Assembly (NCBI RefSeq): GCF_051020955.1
Contig: NW_027476344.1
Location: forward strand, 186,001 to 250,000
From: Megalopta genalis
Taxonomy: Eukaryota > Arthropoda > Insecta > Hymenoptera > Halictidae
Length of the DNA stretch: 64,000 nucleotides
Reading direction: 5' to 3'
The position numbers and the translations under genes were made by a program. Below are positions 46,439 to 58,004 of this stretch, piece after piece. Each line of letters opens with the position of its first letter. Within the stretch, counting starts at the first letter, position 1. The notes beneath the pieces are model-generated. The model did no database searches. It was not told where the DNA came from and saw only the letters and a list, made by a program, of their open reading frames with translations.

Positions 46439-46450
46439 TTCGTCGCAAGG

Positions 46451-46828
46451 ATGTCATACACGTTCACGTTATTGGGAAGAAGTAGCGTGTTATCGTCCAA
46501 ATAATTACCGCCTATATATTATATTTCCACAATACTGATTACGAACTGGGCCTGCGCATTCTGTCACCGAACGCGTGGCATGTATCGGACACTTCCGTAA
46601 ATATCATTAACACGAATAATATTCGAATAGAATGCAACGTAACCATCGGTTCGTACGATAACGGGAAACTGTTTCACATGATACACGAATTCGCGCCCAA
46701 CGTGTCGCCGGAGTATAACGTATTGGAAACGCCAGCACGAGTGATTTACCTTCCAGTCTGGACAATTGATTGATTTTCGAAACGAAGAAATCACGGTACG
46801 GATGCACGTTCGTCGAACCGTCTCATAA
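46451..46828 (+). pseudogene. Polinton minor capsid (penton-like) protein, broken
   Basis: Starts MSYTFTLLGRSSVLSS at 46451, meets a TAA within 20 codons, then continues in another frame with SDTSVNIINTNNIRIECNV and IHEFAPNVSPEY. It finishes in a third frame with FRNEEITVRMHVRR and a stop at 46826-46828. Segments equivalent to the middle of the protein are missing. The position between protease and major capsid gene fits the minor capsid protein of Polintons. Confidence 0.6.
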
Positions 46829-46935
46829 CCTTGACATAACCGTTAAGAAGACAAGAAAACTAACCGCGCGAAAAGTGGAATATCTACGATCTTTGGGATT
46901 CATCGTTACCAAGTAATCGAACTTGCTTCACCACC

Positions 46936-48117
46936 ATGCCCGACGACATTTTGAACATATCCGTGGCACCAATCTTCGATGATCGAATAACTAAGATCGA
47001 CCTGCACACCTACAATCCGTGCGTCAACACAGCGTTTGAAAATAGCGATGAGATAAGAATACCCATTCAACATCAAGACTGGTACACTCTTCCGTGTAAA
47101 AGCTTCCTATACGTGGAGGGAAGACTCAGCCTACCAGGAGGATCTACCAACGACATGATGGCTCTAGACAACAATGCGGTAGGGTTTATGTTCGACGAGG
47201 TACGTTACGAGTGGAAATCGATCGGTCCAGAAATCCCGATACAACGACGACCTTGAACAATTACGTCAGTCTGAACATTACGAAGAGCAACGCGCTGTCC
47301 AACGCATGCTGGATGTACAGAAACGACGATCAACGGAGGGAAACTTTCATCGCAACGCTTACGGATTTGCTAAATTTCAACTTTTGCGTGCCTATGAAGA
47401 CATTGCTAGGCTTCTGCGAAGATTACAAACGCGTTGTAATAAATGCTCGGCACGAATTGATTTTGATTCGCGTGCGCAACGACGCTAACGCGCTACAAAG
47501 CTGGTCCGACAATGCGGAACCTGTCCTGGAATTGCCTAAAGTTCAATGGAGAATGCCGCGCTTCGCTTTGGACGAAATACAAAAGTTGTCGATGCTGCGT
47601 ATTCTTGAGAGCGAAAGATCGTTCAGCATGAGTTTCTGTTCGTGGGAACTGTATAAATATTCGATGCTGCAAACAACCACGAAGCACACGTGGGCGATAA
47701 AAACAGCTCCGCAAATGGAAAAACAGCGATACGTGATATTCGCGTTAGAAACCGAAAGGAAAAATGATTTAAAGAAAAACGCTACCCAATTCGATTCGTG
47801 CTTCTTATCCAATATTCTTGAACTCGGAAATGTATCCTTACGACGATTTAAATATAGATTTCGAAAAAGATAAATACGCGTTGCTCTACGACATATACGC
47901 CAAATTTCAAGAGTCCTATTATGGAAACTGTTCGTCGTCATCGATAGCTCGCGACAAAACGAAGCGCTCAAAAATTCAACCATCGACGTGCGAATCGAAT
48001 TCGAATGTCAAAAGGATGTCCTGCCTTCGATAGCCGCATACTGCCTGATGATACACGACTGCATCGTCGAGTACAACCCGTTGACGAACATTGTCAGAAA
48101 AATTATACAATTATGAA
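46936..48117 (+). pseudogene. Polinton major capsid protein (double jelly-roll), frameshifted
   Basis: ATG at 46936 (MPDDILNISVAPIFDDRI), with SDEIRIPIQHQDWYTLP and FMFDEVRYEW. The frame shifts near 47211 and continues with NNYVSLNITKS, FCEDYKRVVINARHELILIR and TKHTWAIKT. It shifts again near 47820 (YPYDDLNIDFEKDK) and ends after IHDCIVEYNPLTNIVRK with a stop at 48115-48117. These blocks are those of the double jelly-roll major capsid protein of insect Polintons. At least two frameshifts and probable small deletions rule out a functional product. Confidence 0.8.
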
Positions 48118-48157
48118 AATTTTATTGTAAAACTAACATGTATTGAAAAAATATATA

Positions 48158-49662
48158 CAGGGTGTCCCACAATTATTTTAACAGCCGAAAATGAGGGGTA
48201 GCTGAAGTCATTTGAAGTAACTTTTTCCTTTGCGAAAATGCAATCTGGGGCTTTGTTTATGAGTTATTAACGAAAAACACTGGCCAATGAGAGGTGACGG
48301 TGCGAGGGAGAGGGTCCGCGAGAGAGTCCGCAGCACGAGGCTTTGACAGAAGGTCGGGACGGACTCGAGCCGCGTTCGAAGTATTGAACAAGTCACAAGA
48401 CGAGAACTTTCCGGATTTTTTTTACTACATAACAGTGATATTTTTAAGAAAAACGCTGTTCTCCTTTACTTTAGAACGTCTGAAGAATATTTACTAATTT
48501 TTCGGACCCGAAATAATATGTAGTTTAACCGTGACAGCCGTTTTAATTTTCTGGTGTGCATGACACCACGTGTGTACCATATGAAATTTTTATGCAAAGT
48601 GTACAGTGAAGATTAACGAATGATTTGCAAAGCTGATTTAATAATAAATAAGGGACGTAAAGGATTTGTTTATTAGAGAGATATGAAAAATATTATCAGT
48701 AAGAAACTCACCCACTTAGTTGAGGATGCATTTGCTGGCTGAAATTCACGATGTCGAAGGGCACTGACCTTGTACAACGTACAGCTGTTCTTTCACTGCA
48801 CTGTCACCAAACACTGATCACTTAATTAATCACTGATAATCCGAAACATTTGTGGATATTACGAAAGATGACTGAGACGCGTTTGCAGATAATCGTTTAT
48901 ACGACACGTTCGCGGATAATCGTTTATTCGACGTGTTCGTTCTGCAGTCGACGTTTCACTGCCAAAAAATCGTGGCCTCGACCGTGGGCCCTTGTCGTTC
49001 GTCTTTCGGCCGTCCGAGGAAATAACCCCCGATACCATTTTCTTCGAAGCGCAGGGTACCGCCAAATGAAATAAACAAGATATGCCGAGACGTAAACTGT
49101 GTTCGACCCGCTGTCACCCTGCGCTCTTAGAACGTAATTAATGGCCGTGCAAAGAAAGTGGTATCGAGTGTCATTTCCTCGGACGGCCGAACGACGAACA
49201 ACAAGGACCCACAGTCAGGGCCCGAATTTTTCGGCAGTGAAACGTCGACTTCCGAACGAACGCGTCGAATAAACGATTATCCGCGAACGAGTCTCAGTGA
49301 TCTTTCTTAAATATCCACAAGTGATTCGGATTATCAGTGATTAAATAACTGATCAGTGTTTGGTGACAGTGCAGTGTAAGTGAACTTCGCAAATAACCAT
49401 ACCAGAGGTTCCGCCGACAGTATCCCTCGAATGTTGCGGTTATTGACCTCGGATCAGCTGTTCGTTGTACGAGGTCAGTTCGTACGAGTCAGCAAATGCA
49501 TCCTCAACTAAATGGGTGAGTTTCTTATCGATAATATTTTTCATATTTTTCTAAAAAACAAATCCTTTACGTACCTTAACGCGATTATTTATTATTAAAT
49601 CAGCTTTGCGAATCATTCGTTGAATTCTGTTCGTACACGGAATTATTCAAGTTAAAAAGATA
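48158..49662. mobile_element. fold-back copy of the dispersed repeat
   Basis: 48158-48840 is a diverged copy of the repeat at 3983-4722, starting TACAGGGTGTCCCACAATTA. It has extra sequence near 48290-48370. From about 48597 to 49045 the sequence is mirrored by 49150-49662 in inverted orientation (for example GCTGATTTAATAATAAATA against its complement near 49595), leaving a spacer of about 100 bp. The right arm stops at about 49662, where the Mutator-like element begins, so the last 440 bp of the right arm are missing. No coding sequence. Confidence 0.75.
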
Positions 49663-49669
49663 ATTAAAA

Positions 49670-50135
49670 GATAATTAAAAACACTAACTTTATTTTAATT
49701 AACCCTGATACAAAAAGTATAAAAATCACTTTTACTTATATTAATATTACTTTCTTCTTCTACAACACACGCAAATAAATACCATAATTTATAATCAGGT
49801 AATCAGGTTTCAATTATATTAAATTAAGAGAGAAATCAATAATATTTATAATTCGTACAAATAATAAAATTTTCCTTATTCAGAATCCTTTCAATGTAAA
49901 TGAAACACTTATTGTTAAACTAAAATTTTAATGAAAACAGACTTATTCCATTTATAACGAAAGTGACGGGCAACAGCCCCCAAAAATTACTTAATACCAA
50001 ATCAGTCTTTAAAAATTTAATAATTCTTAAAATTAACGAATAACAGTAGTTTAACCGTTGGTGCTGGCACTAAATTTACCATTATTTAATTTAAATTTTT
50101 TATTCAAACTTTCATTTAATAAAAATTAACGATAT
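49670..50135. repeat. left inverted-repeat arm of the Mutator-like element
   Basis: AT-rich. It shares long matches with the reverse complement of 53840-54425, including TTATTGTTAAACTAAAATTT and CAACCGTTGGTGCTGG-type segments, with gaps. Confidence 0.7.
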
Positions 50136-50145
50136 ATTTGGCGCT

Positions 50146-50205
50146 CCCTCCTCTCCCTCCTCTTCCTCCTCTTCCTCTTCTTTTTTCATTGCCCCTCTTC
50201 TGGGG
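50146..50205. repeat. polypyrimidine tract
   Basis: About 60 nt almost purely C and T on the plus strand (CTCCCTCCTCTTCCTCC-type), able in principle to form triplex DNA. Confidence 0.8.
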
Positions 50206-50407
50206 GCCATAAACAGTTCTTTTAAAAAGTTTTTTCAGCTCTCTCTGCAACGTATAAGTATATATTATTATTATTATTTGTTATTATACATATATTACTA
50301 TATTAAATTATATATAAAAGTATTTTTCATTTACTTACATTAGGAGCCACTAGGTTCGCCAGGTTAGGCCTAGCTGTCCCCCGAGCCAGCTGGCCTAATA
50401 TATTTCG

Positions 50408-50720
50408 CCACTGCGACTGTAACATAACAGCAGAATTAGAAGTATATATATTATGAATATGCATTTCATCGTACATATATATTGCATATACCCACAGTTT
50501 TCCTGGCGTTGAATGCCAGAGCGATTTCTTACCTTCCGGACAAAAGGGAGATGGTTTCCGCCTCCCGAGCTAATTTGCCGAGAATGGTCTTCCACTGCGA
50601 CTGTAACACGGAAGTAGAATTAGAAGTACATACATTATGAATATACATTTCATCGTACATATATATTGCATATACCTACAGTTTTCCCGGCGTTGAATGC
50701 CAGAGCGATTTCTTTCCTTC
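50408..50720. repeat. 129-bp direct repeat, 184-bp period
   Basis: 50408-50536 and 50592-50720 are near-identical, from CCACTGCGACTGTAACA to GCCAGAGCGATTTCTT. The 55-bp spacer contains GGAGATGGTTTCCGCCTCCC. It lies 3' of the transposase gene. Confidence 0.85.
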
Positions 50721-50839
50721 TGGCCAGAACATTGTCGGTCGTTCCCTCAACCGCATTGGCGCTGTCAATGGTAGCATCGCAAGCACACCTCACTGCCGAT
50801 CCGCATGAACATCATCTGCAACATGCAAGGAAAAATTCG

Positions 50840-50990
50840 CACACGAAGTGTGCAACCCGACATTGCGTGGGTACGCTCGAGCGAATCTAATGACTCGCGA
50901 GCTAAGATCTTTTTAAATTTTCCTTCGCTGAAAGAATCAGCGAAGGCGCACACTAAGTGTGCGACCCTACATTGCGTGGGTTCGCTTGAG
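50840..50990. repeat. two palindrome-cored direct repeats at the gene 3' end
   Basis: CACACGAAGTGTGCAACCC (from about 50840) and CACACTAAGTGTGCGACCC (from about 50950) are each followed by CATTGCGTGGGT and a CGCT(C/T)GAG block of about 42 bp. The second copy encodes the last residues and stop of the transposase frame (PRNVGSHT then TAG). Confidence 0.8.
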
Positions 50991-53452
50991 GTTTTTTAAT
51001 TAGTTTCGTGCTAATCACAATTGGTTTTTTGTACTCCGTTTCTGTGGCCTCTCGGATACTCATGTTCCTAATGTAGCGGCTGTCCAATATTTCGGGCAAC
51101 ATACAATGGACGTAGAATCGCGACAATTTCGATTTCATTTCATTCTGCCAAAATGTGTCGTCTTTGCTTACTTTTATGGTTTTCATACCCTTTGGTGTCC
51201 ACAAACAAAACAGACAATATTGTCGACCTATTATGTGCAGTTGTCCCTGCACTTGGTAAAAATAGTGATGGGTTCTGCGTAATGCAGTACCTGCATCATC
51301 TTCAAATATTCTTCGTACGGGTTGAATATTTTTTATCGCTTCTTCTGGCGAGAACTTTTCTGCCGTCTTCGGGCATTTAATTTCCACGATACCATCGTCG
51401 TGAATTATGCCGTCCGGAGTTGCCCCCAGAAATGGTATCTCTGCATCAATGAAGAGACCGCATTTGCGGATTTCCACATCTTCCTCCTTCGCAAGTTGTT
51501 CGCGGGCAATATTCTCACACTGCCGACCATATTCAATGGCAGGCAGATTCAATATGTTTGGATACAGCAGTGACTTTACCAAATTTCCACAGTTGGTTGT
51601 TTTCCTTCGCCGACACACTATGCCAAAGTTCGACGCTGTAAGTAATTTGGATCGGTATGTATGCCACTCGTGGCTTTTATTTTGTTCTACCGTATCCCTC
51701 TCTATTTTCTTTCGATTCGTCTGCCAATCCTGCAGCATCTCCATGTGCCTTTCTTTTTCAAAGTTAAATAGATGTTGCTCCATATCCGGTTTCTCTGCGC
51801 TAACTCCATAATCCGGGTCCGTTGTTGAACAAAACGGGTTTCTCACCTTCTTCGGAGACTTACTCGCCTTTTCCTTTCCTTTTTCATTACTGCCTTTCCT
51901 TCCTTCTTCTAATTCTTCTATCAATTTCGGCGGCTTCGCACCCTTGCCCTCTATTACCTTTGATATTAGTTTTTGCGTGTTGTGCTGTACAACAGCAGCT
52001 GCACATCTCGCAGAATATGACCCTCTCTGGCCCCAATTTATCCTTTTCCCACCGGTATATTTTGCAATGATGGCATTGAGGTTCTCAACTGAATTGTTTG
52101 TAGTATTGTATAATAAACTTTCAGCATGAGGCATCAATGGACGGAAGATCTCATGCATCCGGTTATATATGCCGATTTTCTTGAGATGCGGTACCAAGTT
52201 GTCTTCTCCCGTGTTTGCTGGGCGGTCGCAGAAATATCCTAGTCTTCGACACTCCTTGTGCTCTCCGAAAACGTGGCTATGAATATTTAGTATATCCGTT
52301 TGCAAATTTTTTATTTTTTGGTGGGTCGGAAGATTTTCCTTCGATCTGTAAACTGCAGCCTTCACAACACCCGTGCGCAGTCTACGAATGTTATTTTCCA
52401 CGGCTTTTCGATAAATGCCAGGTGGAGTCTTCTTTACAACATCTTTCATTTTGTTGCAAAAATTGCGCAATAAATGGTTCGTGCACTCAATCTTTTTAAC
52501 ACGAACCATCTCTGCCTTGTATGGATCACAATCCAAAATCCTTTTATACGCGCTGCTGTCGCCATCGGCAATCAAGATATTATATATCAGACCTCTTTTT
52601 TCTATGCTGGTCTGGAAACCCTCAGCAATTGCAGCACTCTCCATTCTCGTGGACGTCTGATTTCGTCCCCAGTTCTTGAAGCATCTATGTTCTCTGGGGC
52701 TTTCCTTCCTCTTCGAAGCGTTGTGGCAAATCAAACACACTTTATTTTTCACACTTGCAAATAACACTTTTTTTGTGTGGTATCCCGCTATTGCACCAAT
52801 ACCGGACAAGGAGTCATACCTTCCAGTATGGTACGATCTCTTCATCCAGCTGCCGTCAGCCACGACGGGGATGAAAGGGATACCGGAAACTGAAACGTCG
52901 CCTCTGCGGACGGCTAATGGTTTCTCCTCTTCTACCGCTGCTAGCATTTCTGCTTCAGCAAGACTTGACAATTCTTCAACAATGTCGTCATGACGTCTTC
53001 GATATTCCATCCTTGATATGTATGGAATGTTCATTGTTGCAAACATTTCTTTCATCTGTGAGTAACCACCTCCAGAAGTGATTGTAGCGAGGGTCGCAGT
53101 ACAATGCAAGTCCATTGTTTTGTTGTCTGCCGTTTGACCGTGCACTTCCGCTTCATATTAGCACATCTTGCATTTCAGAGTTATCGTTGCTCTGAATCCC
53201 GAGCGCTTCATCCCGATCACTTGCAAATGTTGCGTGGTGCATTCGAACGTTGCCGAGTGGTACCCTATCAGTAGTACCTGCTCTACCACGAACCGGAAGT
53301 CCGTAATGGTTAATCCTTCCTCGATGCTTGACTGTGCACGTGATTGCTCTTGCGTTTCTGCCTCAATGATGAAATGGGGCATTTCTTGACTGACTTCCGC
53401 TGCTTCGATCTTCTCGGTGCGCATCTTCCTTGCGGCTGCAGCTTGTTGACTT
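50953..53452 (-). pseudogene. Mutator-like transposase fused to YqaJ nuclease, one TAA
   Basis: A minus-strand exon opens at 53452 after a TTTATAG acceptor. It runs about 98 codons to a TAA at 53160-53158 after LKCKMC, then stays open in the same frame for 734 more codons to 50953. Numbered from His-Gly-Gln (53142), the first domain shows Asp in VVADGSW (about 97), Asp in LIADGD (about 194-196) and Glu in NNSVENLN (about 354), a DDE transposase of the Mutator-like group. After a charged linker (about 400-440), residues about 490-650 form a YqaJ/lambda-exonuclease-like domain: LLTASNFG, LGATPDGI, EIKCPK and YQVQGQLHI, with its Asp/Glu-x-Lys catalytic set. The single TAA is best read as a nonsense mutation; read-through is a less likely alternative. 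The upstream exon was not found. Confidence 0.8.
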
Positions 53453-53494
53453 CTATAAATGCAAAATATACAAACGTGTTTAATCAAAAATAAA

Positions 53495-54640
53495 GGTTTT
53501 TCAAATGAGTACTATACCGTTCGATCTAAATAAATTGATATTATTAATTAAATAATGTGAGCCAGAGTCACTGTGCCGTTCCAACCATTTCGAATCATAA
53601 CCTGCAGTAAGCCGTTCAATCTTTCCATTTTAATTAAACACTTGCAAATGATAACGATGACAATACAAGTAGCAACGATTTGTTGCATAGCAATTGAATT
53701 ATATTGAACTCTTAATTATGATTTAATTTGCTTTGTTGGAGTGAGAATATATAAATTATTTTAATTGCGGCTAAAAAATTGGCTGCAAAATATTTTTCAT
53801 ACATACCATTTATGAATTCATCTAAAAATTTAAATAGTTTTCATGCGAGTGAAAAGTAGAGATTAATTTTTAATATTGCATGAAAGTTTGGATAAGAAAT
53901 TTAAATTAAATAATGGTAAATTCAGTGGGCCAGCACCAACGGTTGAACTGCTGTTGTTCGTTAATTTTACGAATTTGTAGGGGCTGCAGTTATCTCGATG
54001 GTAAATTTTAATAATTATCTAGGTTGAATAAATTTATGCGAACCGTACAAATTGCTCGTCACTTTCATTATAAGTGGAATAAGTCGTAACGTTGTAAAAG
54101 TATGGGACAATGTTTTCATTAAAATTTTAGTTTAACAATAAGTGTTTCATTTACATTGAAAGGATTCTGAATGAGGAAAATTTTATTATTTGCACAAATT
54201 ATAAATATTATTGATTTCTTAATTTAATATATTTGAAAAAAGGAATTACATGATTATAAGTTATAGTATTTATTTACGAATAAATTTAATGATTTTAAAA
54301 TGTTTGTGCGTGTGTTGTAGAAGAAGAAAGTAATATTAGTATAAGTAAAAGTGATTTTTTCGTACTTTTTGTATCAGGGTTAATTACAATAAATTTAGTG
54401 TTTTTAATTATCTCGAAAGTAAAAGAGTTAATTTAATATTTCTGTTATGTATCATAATAATTATTGTTGAAATTTTAGCCTCGGATAAAAATTCATCTAT
54501 AGTTTACTTAGGACTGAGATTCGAAAATATCGGTTTACATTTCGCCGGTTCCGTCAGCGGGCAACGACGGTGATGTAAACTGTATATAGTAGATACCGCG
54601 ATACATCATCACCGGTACCATTAGATATACATCGTACCCT
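53495..54640. repeat. left arm of a 1.1-kb head-to-head inverted duplication
   Basis: Matches the reverse complement of 55300-56431 plus 57802-58004 over its whole length. Examples are the GATACCGCGATACATCATC block near 54595 against 55350, and TTTGCTTTGTTGGAGTGAG near 53730 against 56385. It includes the region just upstream of the transposase exon and one inverted-repeat arm. Confidence 0.85.
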
Positions 54641-55299
54641 GACTCTTTGGGGGCTGCAGTAATCTGGTCTGCGCCGAGGCCCGCGATTCTCTAAAGGAAA
54701 AACAAACTGATCTGTGGAAAACCACGCGACAGTCCTCGGCCACTTACCCGGCAATATATATATATTTTGTCTGCGATCCAGGAAACCAAACACTATTGGG
54801 GCCTCGAGTGCCTGCTCGTGTGTATATCGTCAGTCGAAGGCGCGACACAATCGCCGCTCGCACTCAACATAATTTACGACAAACGCACAACTGTTTCTTT
54901 CTCTTAGTACGACATTGACAGTATGCATCGTTAGCCCGTCGACCGGATTTATGGCCATAAAAAACGAATTACGGTTTTCCCCAATTCATGCGACTGTCCA
55001 CCGTGGATCCTATCGGCAGACCAGACCACCCGCGGGCCATGTGAAAATACTGGAAATGCGGTCTAACTATCATAATACAAAATATTTAATTTTATTGATT
55101 AAAACTACTGAAAATTTAAATATTCTAATTTTAAAAGTCCAATTTTAAATTAGTATTACATTAAATTTATCCAGTCAAGTTAAATTATATTACAACAAAG
55201 TAATAAAATTGTTATGAAATACAAATAATTTAATTTTACTGATTAATAGTAATAAAAATTTAAATCTTCGCGTTTCACATTGTATACGTGACGCTGGGA
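54641..55299. other. central loop of the inverted duplication
   Basis: About 660 bp unique to the centre: GC-richer at first (54650-55060), AT-rich later. No gene recognised. Confidence 0.5.
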
Positions 55300-58004
55300 C
55301 CCCCAAACAGTCAGGGCACGATGTATATCTAATGGTACCGGTGATGATGTATCGCGGTATCTACTATACACAGTTTACATCACCGTCGTTACCCGCTGAC
55401 GGAACCGGCGAAAATGTAAACCGATATCGTAGTATCTTAGTACTAAATAAACTATAGATGAATTTTTGTCCGAGGCTAAAATTTCAACACTAACCAATTC
55501 AATTTGATGTAGGATAAATGAATAAATATATTTAAAAGTATGAAATAATAATGTCCGTAAAAAAGAAAAGAAAAAAAAAGATTCCAATAAAAAATGTAAC
55601 AACTAACAATGCCAAAGTTAGGATTTTCTTCCAACATAAACTCATCAATTCATTATTAATAACTATTATGATACATAACAGAAATATTAAATTAACTCTT
55701 TTACTTTCGAGATAATTAAAAACACTAACTTTATTTTAATTAACCCTGATACAAAAAGTACGAAAAAAATCAATTTTACTTATATTACTTTCTTCTTCTA
55801 CAACACACGCACACACATTTTAAAATCATTAAATTTATTCGTAAATAAATACTATAACTTATAATCATGTAATTCCTTTTTTCAAATATATTAAATTAAG
55901 AAATCAATAATATTTATAATTTGTGCAAATAATAAAATTTTCCTCATTCAGAATCTTTTCAATGTAAATGAAACACTTATTGTTAAACTAAAATTTTAAT
56001 GAAAACATTGTCCCATACTTTTACAACGTTACGACTTATTCCATTTATAATGACAGTGACGGGCAATTCGTACGGTTCGCATAAATTTATTCAACCCAGA
56101 TAATTATTAAAATTTACCATCGAGATAACTGCAGCCCCTAAAAATTCTTAAAATAACGAACAACAGCAGTTCAACCGTTGGTGCTGGCGCACTGAATTTA
56201 CCATTATTTAATTTAAATTTCTTATTCAAACTTTCATGTAATATTAAAAATTAATCTCTACTTTTCACTCGTATGAAAACTATTTAAATTTTTAGATAAA
56301 TTCATAAATTGTATGTATGAAAAATATTTTGTAGCCAATTTTTTAGCCGCAATTAAAATAATATATATATATATTCTCACTCCAACAAAGCAAATTAATT
56401 CATATAATTAACAGTTCAATATAATTCAATCAAATAAACCTAAATAAAATAAATTATATTATTACAATCATAGTACTAATTAACTATAACACAATTATTT
56501 ATTTCTAAGAAAATTACCCCGTAACTGTATATTAGAAATCAAATTCAATTATTCAATTAGATAATTTCATATCTCTCGAACCGAGAAATCAAAATAAAAA
56601 TTATATTCAACTCTATTATAAATTAATCCCACATATAAGTCTAAGTTCTAATATATAATATTATATTTTTTAAATAATAGATACGTACAATAAATTTTGA
56701 TTGAGCTTAGATTTGTGCTACATCATTACTGAACTCCAATGGCGCATTAATATTATTTGACTTCGTGATAGTCAGAGATAACCACAGCTTGCAACCGGGT
56801 TGAAATTTTGCGCAGCAATTTTTGTTGACCGGTGGGCCAGTCTCCAAAGACCAACCCCGCCTCCTCGCGGCGGAGACTGGGCAACGCACATCTGTATGGG
56901 CGGCGAAATAGGGCAATGGCATCCCTCTGCGTTAGCGGCGAGCGTTTCTTTTGCTAGGACCTGCGCGCAGGGAAGTAACTTGTTAGAACTGGACATGGAT
57001 CTCGTTATGTTCATGTGCGCGCTAACAGGTGACAAGAGAGGCAAGAGCAGGGGCCAATCAAAGATATGAACATGGTGGTGCATGACATGATTACAATTGA
57101 CTTCCCTACTACAGGTCTGTGACGCTGGGTCGACGCGGTGCTTGCGTGTGGCGCTTGGCGCCCGCTACCGTGGTCGACGGTATTATTGCTACTACCACCC
57201 GCGGCCCTCGGGCTTGTCGGTGGTGTATTTCCTACCCGCGGCCTTCGGGCTTGTCTGGGTAGAATGCATCCGCAGCTCTTTGGTTTGTCGAGCGGTGCCA
57301 AAATTACTTCGATGACACGGGCTGGCTGTGTTGGGTTCAGCAGTCAGCTCTATAAATTTTAGAGGACCAAATACGTAAATAGCCGCCCGCTGGCCTAGCA
57401 CGCTGCACTATTGCTGTCGTGTGGTGTCTTGGGGGCGGCAACACGGCAAGAAATGCCGTTGTAGCGGTTGGCGTGCGGTGCCGAGCACCCGCCTCCGCGG
57501 TCGCCTGGCAGAACGACCATCACTACTTTCATATTATTATCGCCGGCTTTATAGCCGGCGAAATACTTAAAACAAACATACAACTCCTTGCAGCCGACAG
57601 ATGAGTCAAGACCGGGTCTTCTGACTCCCCGGTCCAATGAACTTAACAGCGAGGGCGCGATGGATCCAAGTCCCGGTTCCTTCGCAGCTGTTCACCGCTG
57701 ACTTACCATCGACCGGCATAAGTGAGCACCACTTCGCCCGGTCAGAGCAGGCTTCGGCCTCATAGATGCTCTAAACTAGACACTAACTGACCGGTGGGCC
57801 GTATTGCTATGCAACAAATCGTTGCTACTTGTATTGTCATCGTTATCATTTGCAAGTGTTCAATTAAAATGGAAAGATTGAACGGCTTACTCCAGGTTAT
57901 GATTCGAAATGGTTGCAACGGCACAGTGACTGGCTCACATTGTTTAATTAATAATATCAATTTATTTAGATCGAACGGTATAGTACTCATTGAAAAACCT
58001 GTAA
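55300..58004. repeat. right arm of the inverted duplication, interrupted
   Basis: 55300-56431 mirrors 53697-54640, and 57802-58004 mirrors 53495-53697; a 1.37-kb insertion lies between them. Beyond 58004 the similarity ends close to where the transposase exon would begin, so no second gene copy follows. The 137-codon frame at 57794-58207 runs across the repeat boundary and is not convincing. Confidence 0.85.
56432..57801. mobile_element. insertion in the right arm, GC-rich part flanked by 13-bp repeats
   Basis: The first 330 bp are AT-rich and non-coding. TGACCGGTGGGCC at 56826-56838 recurs at 57788-57800 and brackets 949 bp of GC-rich sequence, consistent with a target-site duplication of a second, nested insertion. 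Short open frames inside show no recognisable domain. Class unknown. Confidence 0.5.

Larger units (their letters stand above)
38534..48117. mobile_element. decayed Polinton/Maverick DNA element with nested Copia
   Basis: The order is a polymerase-region remnant (plus), integrase (minus), two uncharacterised genes (minus), packaging ATPase (minus), a 32-bp minisatellite, a protease fused to another protein (plus), minor capsid-like protein (plus) and major capsid protein (plus). This is the gene set of Polintons, large self-synthesising transposons related to viruses. All but the integrase and possibly small frames are broken. Terminal inverted repeats were not found, so the ends are approximate. 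Confidence 0.85.
49665..54640 (-). mobile_element. Mutator-like element carrying a transposase-YqaJ fusion
   Basis: Sequence at about 49670-50135 (starting GATAATTAAAAACACTAACT) is repeated in inverted orientation at about 53840-54425. The left arm has several internal deletions. The arms enclose one long minus-strand gene. Long terminal inverted repeats and the transposase fold fit Mutator-like elements. The true termini and target duplication could not be fixed, because the right arm belongs to a larger inverted duplication. Confidence 0.65.
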
